Below, one piece after another: positions 16,239 through 24,965 of a stretch of DNA of 64,000 nucleotides (its first letter is position 1; each line of letters starts with the position of its first letter). The notes under the pieces are model-generated. The model was not told where the DNA came from, searched no databases, and worked only from the letters and a program-made list of their open reading frames with translations. The position numbers and the translations under genes are program-made. This DNA is from Nocardioides massiliensis (GTDB lineage: Bacteria; Actinomycetota; Actinomycetes; Propionibacteriales; Nocardioidaceae), in the NCBI RefSeq assembly GCF_030811215.1, contig NZ_JAUSQM010000001.1, positions 2,232,001 through 2,296,000 of the forward strand, in the 5' to 3' direction.

Positions 16239-17581
16239 ACGCCGGCGAGGTGACCCTCCTCCTCGTCGCCGGACTCCTGGTCGTCCTGGCCGGACTCACC
16301 TCCGCGGTCGAGGCCGCGCTCTCGTCCTTCTCCAAGGCACGCGCTGAGGAGATGGAGGCCGAGGGGCGTGCCGGTGCCGGCCGGGTGCTCGGGATCCTGG
16401 AGGACCCGCCCCGCTACCTCAACACCGCGCTCCTCCTGCGGATGTTCCTCGAGATCACCGCCATCGTGCTGGTGGGCGTGGTCCTCCTCGACGTCGTGGG
16501 GCGCTGGCGTGACACCGGTGGGGTCGCCGCGAGTGACCGCTGGTGGTCCATCGCACTCACCGTCGCCGTGATGCTCGTCGTGCTCTTCGTCCTGGTCGGC
16601 GTCGGTCCCCGCACGATCGGGCGCCAGCACTCGGAGCGTGTCGCGTTGCTCGCCGCCGGCCCGCTGCGGGCGATCACGACGGTGCTCGGCCCGGTCCCGC
16701 AGTTCCTCATCATCATCGGCAACCTGGTCACGCCCGGGCGCGGCTTCAGTGAGGGCCCGTTCGCCTCCGAGGCCGAGCTGCGCGAGCTCGTCGACCTCGC
16801 CGAGGCGAGCAGTCTCATCGAGTCCGGCGAGCGCAAGATGATCCACTCGGTCTTCGAGCTCGGCGACACCATCGTGCGCGAGGTGATGGTGCCGCGCACC
16901 GACGTCGTGTTCATCGAGCGCACCAAGACGCTGCGTCAGGCCATGTCGCTGGCGCTGCGCAGCGGCTACTCCCGGATCCCGGTCATCGACGAGAACCTCG
17001 ACGACATCGTCGGCTTCGCCTACCTCAAGGACCTCACCAAGCGGGTCTTCGACAACCACGAGGCCGAGACGACGGAGAAGGTCGACTCGGTCATGCGCCC
17101 GGTCATGTACGTCCCCGACTCCAAGCCCGTCGACGACCTGCTGCGCGAGATGCAGGCCCGCCGGCGCCACATCGCCGTCGTCATCGACGAGTACGGCGGC
17201 ACGGCCGGCCTCGTCACCATCGAGGACGTGCTGGAGGAGATCGTCGGCGAGATCACCGACGAGTACGACGAGGCGGAGATCGCCGTCCAGACGCTGGCGA
17301 GCGGGTCGATCCGGGTCAGCTCGCGCTATCCGGTCGACGACCTCGAGGAGCTGTGCGGCATCGCCGTCGAGGACGACGACGTCGACACCGTGGGTGGTCT
17401 GATGGCGAAGTACCTCGGCCGGGTGCCGATCCCCGGCTCGGAGGTCGAGGTCCACGGCATGCGTTTCGAGGCCGAGGCGCCCACCGGCCGCCGCAACCGG
17501 ATCGGCACGGTCGTGATCACCGTGCTCGACCCGGTCGACGAGGACGAGCACGACGAGGAGGACGTGGAGACCCATGCCTGA
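16235..17581 (+). CDS. CNNM/CorC-HlyC family membrane protein with CBS pair
   Basis: 448 residues from the GTG at 16235 (GGAGAGGA upstream; overlaps the ybeY stop). An N-terminal DUF21/CNNM membrane domain (about 1-160: segments at 5-30, 60-90, 100-125, 135-155) is followed by two CBS domains (about 195-320, with [16 protein letters not shown] and [20 protein letters not shown]), then [24 protein letters not shown] split before the CorC_HlyC domain (about 355-440). Such proteins are linked to magnesium/cobalt efflux or corrinoid and membrane homeostasis. The hemolysin label of older annotations has no mechanistic support. Position between ybeY and era is conserved in actinobacteria. Confidence 0.92.
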   Translation: MNAGEVTLLLVAGLLVVLAGLTSAVEAALSSFSKARAEEMEAEGRAGAGRVLGILEDPPRYLNTALLLRMFLEITAIVLVGVVLLDVVGRWRDTGGVAASDRWWSIALTVAVMLVVLFVLVGVGPRTIGRQHSERVALLAAGPLRAITTVLGPVPQFLIIIGNLVTPGRGFSEGPFASEAELRELVDLAEASSLIESGERKMIHSVFELGDTIVREVMVPRTDVVFIERTKTLRQAMSLALRSGYSRIPVIDENLDDIVGFAYLKDLTKRVFDNHEAETTEKVDSVMRPVMYVPDSKPVDDLLREMQARRRHIAVVIDEYGGTAGLVTIEDVLEEIVGEITDEYDEAEIAVQTLASGSIRVSSRYPVDDLEELCGIAVEDDDVDTVGGLMAKYLGRVPIPGSEVEVHGMRFEAEAPTGRRNRIGTVVITVLDPVDEDEHDEEDVETHA

Positions 17582-17918
17582 GCTGACTGACCCCGAGGAC
17601 CAGAAGCTGGTCGTCCTGGCCCGCTCGACTCGGGCCCGGACGTCGGCGGCCGAGGGTGCCGCGGTCCGCGATCTCGACGGTCGCACCTATGCCGCCGTCA
17701 CCGTCGACCTCCCTTCGCTCCAGGTGAGCGCGCTCGCCGGCTGCGTGGTGATGGCGGTCGCGTCCGGCGCGCGGGGCCTGGAGGCGGCCGTCGTGCTCGG
17801 TGACCGCGAGGCCCCGGACTCCGCCGACCTCGCCGTGCTGCGCGACTTCGCCGGCGCCGGCGTACCCGTCCACCACGGTGACGGGCGGGGGACCGTCCAG
17901 GGGACGACGGAGGCCTGA
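17574..17918 (+). CDS. cytidine deaminase-like protein lacking catalytic residues
   Basis: 114 residues, ATG overlapping the CNNM gene by 8 bases. Begins [32 protein letters not shown] (split here as a description), with the helix-strand pattern of the cytidine deaminase fold and DLPSLQVSALAGCVVMAVASG where active enzymes carry the HAE zinc motif; the PCxxC motif is also absent. It is therefore not a deaminase by sequence. The gene sits just upstream of the era region in many actinobacteria, which argues for a conserved non-catalytic role, possibly ligand binding. That role is unknown. Confidence 0.75.
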   Translation: MPELTDPEDQKLVVLARSTRARTSAAEGAAVRDLDGRTYAAVTVDLPSLQVSALAGCVVMAVASGARGLEAAVVLGDREAPDSADLAVLRDFAGAGVPVHHGDGRGTVQGTTEA

Positions 17919-17920
17919 CG

Positions 17921-19321
17921 ATGCGGGGGCGGGGTCTCGTCGGTGCGGCAGCGCACGAGGTCGGCGTACGCCGCCTGCAGGACTCCTTCGCCGCGATCCC
18001 GCCCGGTCAGCCGGTCCGCCTGGCCAAGCGCACCTCCAACCTCTTCCGTCCCCGCGGGCAGCTGTCGACCCCGGGCCTGGACGTCAGCGGCCTCGACGGC
18101 GTCGTCTCCGTCGACGTCCCGCGACGTACGGCCGACGTGCAGGGGATGTGCACCTACGAGGACCTCGTCGCGGCCACGCTCCCGCACGGTCTGATGCCGC
18201 TGGTCGTCCCGCAGCTGCGCACCATCACCCTCGGCGGCGCGGTGACCGGGCTGGGGATCGAGAGCACGTCGTTCCGCAACGGGTTGCCGCACGAGTCGGT
18301 TCTCGAGATGGACGTGCTGGTCGGGTCCGGCGAGGTGGTGACGACCAGTCCCGACCGCAAGCCCGAGCTCTTCGCCGCCTTCCCGAACTCCTACGGCAGC
18401 CTCGGTTACGCGACGCGTCTGCGCATCGAGCTGGAGCAGGTGCCCACCCACGTCGCGCTTCGCCACGTCCGGTTCGGGGATCGGTCGGCGCTGGCCGAGG
18501 CGATCGCCGCGATCTGCGACGAACGCACGTACGACGGCGTGCGCGTCGACGCCGTCGACGGCACGGTCTTCGCGCGCGACGAGGCGTACCTGACGCTCGC
18601 CACGTGGACCGCGCGTCCCGCCGGCACCCCGACGAGCGACTACGGCGGGCAGCAGATCTACTACCGCTCGATCCGCGAGCGCACCGAGGACCTGCTGACG
18701 ACTGAGGACTACCTGTGGCGCTGGGACACCGACTGGTTCTGGTGCTCGGGTGCGTTCGGGGCGCAACACCCGCTCGTCCGCCGGGTCTGGCCCCGGCGGT
18801 GGCGTCGCAGCGACGTCTACCACCGCCTCGTGGGCTGGGACCGACGCCTCGGGATCGTCGACCGCATCGACCAGGCACGCAAGCGCCCCGCCCGGGAGCG
18901 GGTCATCCAGGACGTCGAGGTGCCGGTCGAGTGGCTCGGGGAGTTCCTCGACTGGTTCGACGACCACGTCGCGATGACGCCGGTCTGGGTGTGCCCGCTG
19001 CGGCTGCGGGAGCCGGACGGGCCGGGCTCCGCGCGGCACTGGCCGGCGTACCCGCTCGACCCGGGCCGCACCTACGTCAACATCGGGTTCTGGGGCACGG
19101 TCCCCGTCGGCCCCGGTGCGCGTGACGGGGTCATCAACCGTGCTGTCGAGGAGAAGGTGCACGCGCTCGGTGGGCACAAGTCGCTGTACTCCGAGGCGTT
19201 CTACGACCCGGCGACCTTCGCGACCCTCTACGGCACCGCGACCCTTGACGCCGTCCGGGCGACGTACGACCCTGACGATCGATTCACCACGCTCTACGAG
19301 AAGGCGGTGCGACGGCGATGA
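17921..19321 (+). CDS. FAD-linked oxidoreductase, TmsA/BfaA-like (10-methyl fatty acid reduction)
   Basis: 466 residues. FAD-binding (PCMH-type) N-terminal part with RTSNLFRPRG, MCTYEDLVAATLPHG, PQLRTITLGGAVTGLGIEST and FPNSYGSLGYATRLRIELE, then a long C-terminal domain ending in YDPDDRFTTLYEKAV. It resembles the DHCR24-like branch to which TmsA/BfaA belongs, the NADPH-using enzyme that reduces the 10-methylene intermediate to a 10-methyl fatty acid (tuberculostearic acid). The following gene, overlapping by 4 bases, is the matching methyltransferase, which is the reason for the specific call. ATG start 2 bases after the preceding stop. Confidence 0.75.
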   Translation: MRGRGLVGAAAHEVGVRRLQDSFAAIPPGQPVRLAKRTSNLFRPRGQLSTPGLDVSGLDGVVSVDVPRRTADVQGMCTYEDLVAATLPHGLMPLVVPQLRTITLGGAVTGLGIESTSFRNGLPHESVLEMDVLVGSGEVVTTSPDRKPELFAAFPNSYGSLGYATRLRIELEQVPTHVALRHVRFGDRSALAEAIAAICDERTYDGVRVDAVDGTVFARDEAYLTLATWTARPAGTPTSDYGGQQIYYRSIRERTEDLLTTEDYLWRWDTDWFWCSGAFGAQHPLVRRVWPRRWRRSDVYHRLVGWDRRLGIVDRIDQARKRPARERVIQDVEVPVEWLGEFLDWFDDHVAMTPVWVCPLRLREPDGPGSARHWPAYPLDPGRTYVNIGFWGTVPVGPGARDGVINRAVEEKVHALGGHKSLYSEAFYDPATFATLYGTATLDAVRATYDPDDRFTTLYEKAVRRR

Positions 19322-20616
19322 CCCAGGCCCCGGATCGGACGCGCGAGTCGACGTTGCGCATCGGCGACGCGCTCACCTCGTTGATGCCCGACGGGCTGCC
19401 GTTCCGGCTCACGGCGTACGACGGCAGCGCCGCCGGCCCCGAGGACTGCCCGGTGCGGCTGCATCTGGCCAACGAGCGCGGGCTGTCCTACCTCATGACC
19501 GCGCCCGGTGACCTCGGCATGGCGCGGGCCTACGTCGCCGGCGACCTCGAGCTCCACGGCGCGCATCCTGGGGACCCCTACCCGGCGATGCTCTTCCTGC
19601 TCAACAACCTCCGCTTCCGGCGACCGCGCCCGGCTGAGGCCGTGCGGCTGCTGCGCGGTCTCGGGCTCTCCCACCTGCTGCCGCCACCACCGCCTCCGCA
19701 GGAGCACCTGCCGCGATGGCGGCGCACCGTCGAGGGAGTCCGGCACTCCCTGGGGCGCGACGCCGCGGTCATCGAGCACCACTACGACGTCTCGAACGCG
19801 TTCTACGAGATGGTCCTCGGCCCGTCGATGACCTACACGTGCGCGGTCTACCCGCACGAGGGGGCGACCCTCGAGGAGGCGCAGGCCGCCAAGTACGACC
19901 TCGTGTGCCAGAAGCTCGGTCTGCGTCCGGGTCAACGCCTGCTCGACGTGGGCTGCGGCTGGGGCGGGATGGTCCGCCACGCCGTGCGCGAGTACGGCGT
20001 CCGCGCCATCGGGGTCACGCTGTCGAGCGCGCAGGCGTCCTGGGCGCGCGAGGCGATCGCCGCCGAGGGGCTGCAGGGTGCGGAGATCCGGCACGCCGAC
20101 TACCGCTCCGTCACCGAGTCCGGCTTCGACGCCGTCAGCTCGATCGGACTCACCGAGCACATCGGGGTCCGCAACTACCCGGCCTACTTCTCCTTCCTGC
20201 GCGACCGGCTGCGGCCGGGTGGTCGGCTGCTCAACCACTGCATCACCCGCCCGTCCAACCGCCCGCAGGCGACCGGGGCGTTCATCGACCGCTACGTCTT
20301 CCCGGACGGCGAGCTCACCGGATCGGGGCGCATCGTCACCGAGGTCGAGGACGCCGGGCTTGAGGTGCGCCACCACGAGAACCTGCGCGAGCACTACGCG
20401 CGGACCCTCGCCGGGTGGTGCCGCAACCTCGTGGAGCACTGGGACGAGGCCGTGGCCGAGGTCGGGATCGGCACGGCGCGGGTGTGGGGGCTCTACATGG
20501 CCTCGTCGCGGTTGGCGTTCGAGCGCAACGAGATCCAGCTGCACCAAGTGCTCGCCGTCCGCACCGACGAGCGCGGGGGCGCCGACTTCCCGCTGCGGCC
20601 CGACTGGCTGGGTTGA
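19318..20616 (+). CDS. fatty acid/cyclopropane-type SAM methyltransferase, TmsB/UfaA1-like
   Basis: 432 residues. The C-terminal half is a cyclopropane-fatty-acid synthase domain: IEHHYDVSNAFYEMVLGPSM, the SAM loop LLDVGCGWGGM (about 204-214), SSIGLTEHIGVRNYPAYFSF and the active-site region YVFPDGELTGSG. The N-terminal region carries a Pro run (residues about 121-126). These enzymes add a methyl or methylene group across the double bond of unsaturated phospholipid acyl chains. Together with the upstream FAD reductase it would convert oleoyl chains to 10-methylstearate; Nocardioides species are known to contain such acids. A tmsC homologue is not seen here. Confidence 0.85.
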   Translation: MTQAPDRTRESTLRIGDALTSLMPDGLPFRLTAYDGSAAGPEDCPVRLHLANERGLSYLMTAPGDLGMARAYVAGDLELHGAHPGDPYPAMLFLLNNLRFRRPRPAEAVRLLRGLGLSHLLPPPPPPQEHLPRWRRTVEGVRHSLGRDAAVIEHHYDVSNAFYEMVLGPSMTYTCAVYPHEGATLEEAQAAKYDLVCQKLGLRPGQRLLDVGCGWGGMVRHAVREYGVRAIGVTLSSAQASWAREAIAAEGLQGAEIRHADYRSVTESGFDAVSSIGLTEHIGVRNYPAYFSFLRDRLRPGGRLLNHCITRPSNRPQATGAFIDRYVFPDGELTGSGRIVTEVEDAGLEVRHHENLREHYARTLAGWCRNLVEHWDEAVAEVGIGTARVWGLYMASSRLAFERNEIQLHQVLAVRTDERGGADFPLRPDWLG

Positions 20617-20677
20617 CGGTCGGGCTGAACCGGCTGGGCTGAGGTTCACCGGGCGTCATGGCCTAGCCTGGACCCCC

Positions 20678-21526
20678 GTGACCAGCCGCGCAGACGCCTC
20701 CTCCTGGACCGCCGAGGTCCTCTCCCGGACCTCGCTGTCCGAGCATCTGCTGCGCCTCGAGCTCGGTGGCCCCGACCTGGTCGGCCTCACGGTCACCGGG
20801 ATTCCCGATGAGTGGGTGCCGCTGACGGTGCCGGGCCAGTTCCAGAGCCGCTACTACACCGTGCGCTCCTGGGACGGGGAGCGGCTGGTGCTCGACGTCG
20901 TCGTCCACGCCGAGGGTCTGGTGACCGAGTGGGCCAGCGGCGACCCCGTCGGTGACGAGGTCGGCATCGGCCCCGCGAAGGGCTCGTTCGCCCCGCCCGC
21001 CGACGCCGACTGGCTGATGCTCGTCGGTGACCTGACTGCACTGCCCGCGATCGCGCGCATCCTCGAGGAGCGTGCCGACGTCCCCACCCGCGTGTGGGTC
21101 GAGGCGCCGCCCGGGCACGAGCACCTGCTGCCGCAGACCGCGGCGGAGGTGACGTGGACCCGCCCGCCCGGTCCCGCCGACAGCGCACTCGCTGCGGTCG
21201 TGGAGGGTCTGGACTGGCCGGACGGCGACGGCTACTTCTGGATGAGCGGGGAGTCGTCGCAGATGCGCGCCATCCGCAAGCACCTCATGCGCGAGCGGCG
21301 CCTACCGAGCTCGGCGTACGACGTGATGGGCTACTGGCGCAAGCCCGGTGGCCGCACCCGTCCCGTCGACCCGGGGCCCATCTGGGAGGCCGGCAAGGCG
21401 GCGGGGGAGAGTGACGAGCAGATCTGGCAGCGCTACGACGCCGCCCAGGAAGCAGGCCAGGAGATGGGCCAGGAGATGGGCCAGGAGATGGGCCAGGAGA
21501 TGGGCCGGGAGATGGGGCAGCGATGA
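20678..21526 (+). CDS. siderophore-interacting protein (SIP) family FAD/NAD(P)H ferric reductase
   Basis: 282 residues from the GTG at 20678 (TAGCCT lies 8 bases upstream). FAD-binding domain with RYYTVRSW and GPAKGSFAPPADADW, then the NAD(P) part LMLVGDLTALPAIARIL, VWVEAPPGHEHLLP, and the C-terminal signature YFWMSGESSQMRAIRKHL with SAYDVMGYWR. SIP enzymes release iron from ferric-siderophores by reduction. No siderophore cluster lies nearby, so substrate is unproven. The C-terminus ends in five EMGQ/EMGR-type repeats encoded by a 12-bp minisatellite, absent from the family core; see the repeat entry. Its stop overlaps the era start. Confidence 0.85.
   Translation: MTSRADASSWTAEVLSRTSLSEHLLRLELGGPDLVGLTVTGIPDEWVPLTVPGQFQSRYYTVRSWDGERLVLDVVVHAEGLVTEWASGDPVGDEVGIGPAKGSFAPPADADWLMLVGDLTALPAIARILEERADVPTRVWVEAPPGHEHLLPQTAAEVTWTRPPGPADSALAAVVEGLDWPDGDGYFWMSGESSQMRAIRKHLMRERRLPSSAYDVMGYWRKPGGRTRPVDPGPIWEAGKAAGESDEQIWQRYDAAQEAGQEMGQEMGQEMGQEMGREMGQR
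21461..21520 (+). repeat. 12-bp coding minisatellite (five units) at the 3' end of the SIP gene
   Basis: Five head-to-tail copies of GAGATGGGCCAG (21461, 21473, 21485 perfect; 21497 and 21509 with one change each) encode EMGQ repeats. Unit length 12 keeps the frame, so copy-number change would lengthen or shorten the tail without frameshift. The last unit supplies GGGAGATGGGG, the likely ribosome-binding site of era, whose ATG follows three bases after the repeat. Confidence 0.95.
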
Positions 21527-22440
21527 GCGAGCACAAGTCCGGCTTCGCCTGCTTCGTGGGGCGGCCCAACGTCGGCAAGTCCACGTTGACCAATGCCCTG
21601 GTCGGCACGAAGGTCGCGATCACCTCCTCGCGTCCGCAGACGACCCGGACGGTCGTGCGCGGCATCGTCCACCGCCCGGACGCGCAGCTGATCCTGGTCG
21701 ACACCCCCGGGCTGCACCGGCCCCGCACGCTGCTCGGGGAGCGGCTCAACGACCTCGTCGTCACCACGTGGGCCGAGGTCGACGTCGTCGCGGTGTGCTT
21801 CCCGGCGGACGAGAAGATCGGGCCGGGTGACCGGTTCCTCGTGGGCGAGCTCGGCAAGGTGCGACGTACGACGAAGGTCGCGGTCGTCACCAAGACCGAC
21901 ACCGTCGACCCCGGCCGGCTCGGCGAGCAGCTGCTGGCGGTGCAGGCGCTCGGGGAGGAGACCGGCACCGACTGGGCCGAGATCGTCCCGGTGTCGGCGG
22001 TGTCCGGCGACCAGGTGTCGCTGCTCGCCGACCTGCTGGTGGGACTGCTGCCGGAGGGTCCGCCGCTCTATCCCGACGGCGAGCTCAGCGACACCCCCGA
22101 GGAGGCGATCGTCGCCGACCTCGTGCGCGAGGCCGCCCTCGAGGGAGTGCGCGACGAGCTGCCGCACTCCATCGCGGTGGTGGTCGAGGAGATGGGTCTG
22201 CGCGAGGGCCGCCCGGCCGACAAGCCGCTGCTCGACGTCCACGCGATCGTCTTCGTCGAGCGTGACTCCCAGAAGGGGATCATGATCGGGCACCGCGGGT
22301 CGCGGCTGCGTGAGGTCGGCACGGCCGCGCGCAAGCAGATCGAGGCGATGCTCGGGACGCCGGTCTATCTCGACCTGCGGGTGAAGGTCGCCAAGGACTG
22401 GCAGCGCGATCCCAAGCAGCTGCGCCGCCTCGGGTTCTGA
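21523..22440 (+). CDS. era: GTPase Era
   Basis: 305 residues. G1 loop GRPNVGKST (13-21), G2 region SSRPQTTR, G3 DTPGLH, G4 TKTD and G5 near VSAVSG are all present, followed by the C-terminal KH domain with KGIMIGHRGSRLREVG and RRLGF end. Era binds the 3' end of 16S rRNA and couples 30S maturation to growth. The ATG overlaps the SIP stop by 4 bases. Typical genomic setting after ybeY and the CDA-like gene, though three lipid/iron genes are interposed here. Confidence 0.97.
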   Translation: MSEHKSGFACFVGRPNVGKSTLTNALVGTKVAITSSRPQTTRTVVRGIVHRPDAQLILVDTPGLHRPRTLLGERLNDLVVTTWAEVDVVAVCFPADEKIGPGDRFLVGELGKVRRTTKVAVVTKTDTVDPGRLGEQLLAVQALGEETGTDWAEIVPVSAVSGDQVSLLADLLVGLLPEGPPLYPDGELSDTPEEAIVADLVREAALEGVRDELPHSIAVVVEEMGLREGRPADKPLLDVHAIVFVERDSQKGIMIGHRGSRLREVGTAARKQIEAMLGTPVYLDLRVKVAKDWQRDPKQLRRLGF

Positions 22441-22552
22441 CCCCGCAGCCGACCGCGAGGAACCAGCGGCCGGCGTCGCGGGGGCAGGTCGAGCAAGGCG
22501 CGCGGGCGAGGGACGAGCCCGCGACCGCCGGGTCGAGGCCTCGCGCAGCGGG

Positions 22553-23215
22553 TCACGCCTCGAACCGTCGCCAGCGACCCTCGGACACCACCTCGACGGA
22601 GCCGTCGACGACCGTGATGGCCGTCTGCTCGTCGATGGCGTAGGCGGGGATCGCCACGTCGGCTGCCCACCGCTCGGCATGGTCCATCGTGTTGGTCGCG
22701 AACAGGTCGAGGTGCGGGAAGATCGCGAAGTCCACGATGCCGAGGGTGCGATCGTCCTGCGCACCCGGCCACTCGACGAAGTAGTCGCCGATCCGGGGCG
22801 TCAGCACCATGCTGCCGGCGCTCACACCGACCCACACGGTCTCGGCAAGGGACGGCAACAGGTCGGCGAGGCCGGACTCCCGGAGCCAGCGGACCAGGTA
22901 CGTCGCGTCCCCGCCGTCGACCAGCAGGGCGTCGGCCTCCTCGACCCAGGGCACCCAACGGTATGGATCGATGCTGGGCAGGGCAGTGAGCTCGAGGACG
23001 CCGAGGGACGCCCAGCCCAGACCGGTGAGCGGGCGCCAGTCCGGCTCGGCGGCGACCAGCCCGCGCACCGAGCTCGGGACGCACATCGGGTGACCCCACT
23101 GCGCTGTCGGGATGATCAGCGCACTGCACTCCTCCACCGGCTTGCCGAGCAGGCGGACGAGCGCCTCGTGGATGCTCGGGTTGGTGACCCCGCCCGAGGT
23201 CAACAGGAGCTTCAC
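22553..23215 (-). CDS. peptidase E-like protein (S51 family)
   Basis: 220 residues. Contains LLLTSGGVTNPSI at the N-terminus, LLVDGGDATYLVRWL, the nucleophile elbow GVSAGSM (S132) and a downstream FPHLDLF with the probable catalytic histidine. These fit the S51 dipeptidase (aspartyl dipeptidase) fold of the class I glutamine amidotransferase superfamily. Cytosolic, substrate probably small peptides. The 112 bases between it and era show no gene. The upstream lipoprotein gene lies 12 bases away, so the minus-strand genes may form one transcript. Confidence 0.85.
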   Translation of the reverse strand: MKLLLTSGGVTNPSIHEALVRLLGKPVEECSALIIPTAQWGHPMCVPSSVRGLVAAEPDWRPLTGLGWASLGVLELTALPSIDPYRWVPWVEEADALLVDGGDATYLVRWLRESGLADLLPSLAETVWVGVSAGSMVLTPRIGDYFVEWPGAQDDRTLGIVDFAIFPHLDLFATNTMDHAERWAADVAIPAYAIDEQTAITVVDGSVEVVSEGRWRRFEA

Positions 23216-23227
23216 GGTTTCCTCCGC

Positions 23228-24055
23228 TCAGTTGCGCCGCGGCACCCAGCAGTAGCCGTACCGCTGCCCAGCCTCCCACTGCTCCGCGGTGGGCCACTCC
23301 CAACCGAACCGGACGCGGTCGGCCTGCACGCTCGCGCGCGCCGTACGCCGGCACTGGTCCAGGCCGGCGTCGCGGGCGGCACGCTGGCCCGGGTAGGCGT
23401 CACCTCGGCGCGCAGGCACACGCAGCGTGGCGATGGCCCGCCAGCGATGCGGCCGGGCGCAGACCACCCGCTCGAACCCGTCCGAGCCCGGGGCCGCCGT
23501 GGCGCAGAGGTCGAAGCGGCGCCCGCGGGGACGGTCGAGGATGCCGCGCATCACCCGCGGCGCGGGCAGGGTCGTCAGCTTCTCGCGCGACTCGACGGCG
23601 ACGACGTCGCATCGCACCCATTGCGCCCCGGCGGCCTGCTCGTCTCCGGTCGGCGTGAACCACACGGCCGCGAACCGGCTCAACCGCCGGGCTTCGCGGT
23701 CGCCGCCGAGGAACCGGTCGACCCGACGGTTGCAGGCCCGGGCGGTGTCCACGGAACCCGGGGCGTCCGTCCTCGTGACGTGGACGGTCAGTGCGGTGTG
23801 CGGGTCGCTGCAGTCGACCGGTTCGGCGGTGACCGAGCTGGCCGTGGCCTGGGCGAAGTCGAGGTCGTAGCACGCGCCCCGTGCCGGAGGCGAGGCCGGC
23901 GCTGCGCTGGTGGCCGCCTCTTCAGGAGAGGCGGCGGGGGACGAGGTGTCGTCCCGCGGCTGGTCGGAGGTCCCCGTGCAGGCGGTGAGCAGGAGCGCGA
24001 GCAGCGCGCCCGCCGCCGTACGCGCGCACGACCCGGTCCGAGGCGAGCGGCTCAC
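23228..24055 (-). CDS. lipoprotein of the septum-formation-like family, copy 2
   Basis: 275 residues from the GTG at 24055, overlapping the stop of the next gene upstream by 4 bases. Signal sequence with lipobox LTAC, a Ser/Ala/Thr/Pro-rich linker, then a cysteine-rich extracellular domain: CYDLDFAQ, PVDCSDPHTALTV, AQWVRCDVV, VVCARPHRWRAIATLRVP and the end EQWEAGQRYGYCWVP. The repeated C-x-PH pattern is that of the actinobacterial 'septum formation' family (Septum_form, PF13845-like). Function is unknown. It is a clear paralogue of the following entry, by shared motifs and length. Confidence 0.65.
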   Translation of the reverse strand: MSRSPRTGSCARTAAGALLALLLTACTGTSDQPRDDTSSPAASPEEAATSAAPASPPARGACYDLDFAQATASSVTAEPVDCSDPHTALTVHVTRTDAPGSVDTARACNRRVDRFLGGDREARRLSRFAAVWFTPTGDEQAAGAQWVRCDVVAVESREKLTTLPAPRVMRGILDRPRGRRFDLCATAAPGSDGFERVVCARPHRWRAIATLRVPARRGDAYPGQRAARDAGLDQCRRTARASVQADRVRFGWEWPTAEQWEAGQRYGYCWVPRRN

Positions 24056-24882
24056 CGGTCGATCTTCGCCCAGCAGATCGAGCGGCGGTTGCCGACCTCC
24101 CACTCGGCCTGGCCGAACCAGGTGAACCCGAACTCGTAGCTGTCGGGGTAGTCGAGCCAGGCGCTGATCGAGGTGCGGCAGAAGTCGCGGGTGCGAACCT
24201 CGGCGAGCCGGTCACCGGGGTAGTCGTCCCCGGCCTTGCCGAGCTTGATCGTGGTGGCGGCACGCCAGTTGTGCGGCTCGGAGCACGGGACGCGCGGTGC
24301 GCCTGCGACCTGCGGGCCCTGGACGCACGCCATCCACTCGTCGGGCTGGGTGTCGAGGATCTTGTCGAGGTCCGCGGGCAGGGGACGGTAGGTCTCGGCG
24401 GTGTCGGTGCCGCCCACCACGTCGCAACGGAACCACCGGGCTCCGGCTTCCCACGCGTCAGCCTGAGGGCGGAACCACACCCAGCTCAGCAGGGAGCGCA
24501 GACGCGCGCTCTCGTCCCCGCCCACGACCTTGGCGAACGCCTCGTCGCACACGCCGTACACGTGCTCGCCGAGACGTGTGTCGTCGTACGCCGCGTCGGC
24601 GAAGGCAGGGGGGAACTCGTCGACGACGAACGTGCGCGCCGTGTGCTCCTCGGTGCAGTCGACGACGTCACGTTCGTTGCTGCTGGCCGCGGCGTCCTGC
24701 GGCTCCAGCACGCGACACGCATCGGCGCGCGGCGTCTCGATCACGACCGGGGCGTCCTCGGCGGGTTCGTCCGGGGTGGCGTTGCTGCAGGAGGCGGCGA
24801 GGAGTGCGAGGACGACGGCCGCGAACGCGGCGGGGGACGTGCGGCGCAGCCGGCGACCGGTGCGCGCCATGCGTGCCTCCAT
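24052..24882 (-). CDS. lipoprotein of the septum-formation-like family, copy 1
   Basis: 276 residues (an in-frame ATG four codons later is an alternative start). Signal peptide ending in LAASC, acidic linker, then CRVLEPQDAA, DVVDCTEEHTARTFVV, ARWFRCDVV, VPCSEPHNWRAATTIKLG and the end AEWEVGNRRSICWAKID. The paired cysteines and the CSEPH / CTEEH motifs match the actinobacterial septum-formation-like secreted family. First gene of the pair; translationally coupled to copy 2 through a GTGA overlap. Divergent from the KSTD-like gene, with 83 bases between. Role on the cell surface unknown. Confidence 0.65.
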   Translation of the reverse strand: MEARMARTGRRLRRTSPAAFAAVVLALLAASCSNATPDEPAEDAPVVIETPRADACRVLEPQDAAASSNERDVVDCTEEHTARTFVVDEFPPAFADAAYDDTRLGEHVYGVCDEAFAKVVGGDESARLRSLLSWVWFRPQADAWEAGARWFRCDVVGGTDTAETYRPLPADLDKILDTQPDEWMACVQGPQVAGAPRVPCSEPHNWRAATTIKLGKAGDDYPGDRLAEVRTRDFCRTSISAWLDYPDSYEFGFTWFGQAEWEVGNRRSICWAKIDR

Positions 24883-24965
24883 CGGTGTCCTCGAACGGGT
24901 TCGCCCCAGAACCCGGAGCGCGGTTCTCAGCGTACCCGCCGCGTCCGGCCCGCGACGGTGCTTGG

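Noticed and set aside
22441-22552. Gene between era and the peptidase E-like gene
   Set aside because: 112 bases with no plausible start, ribosome-binding site or hairpin; nothing can be supported.
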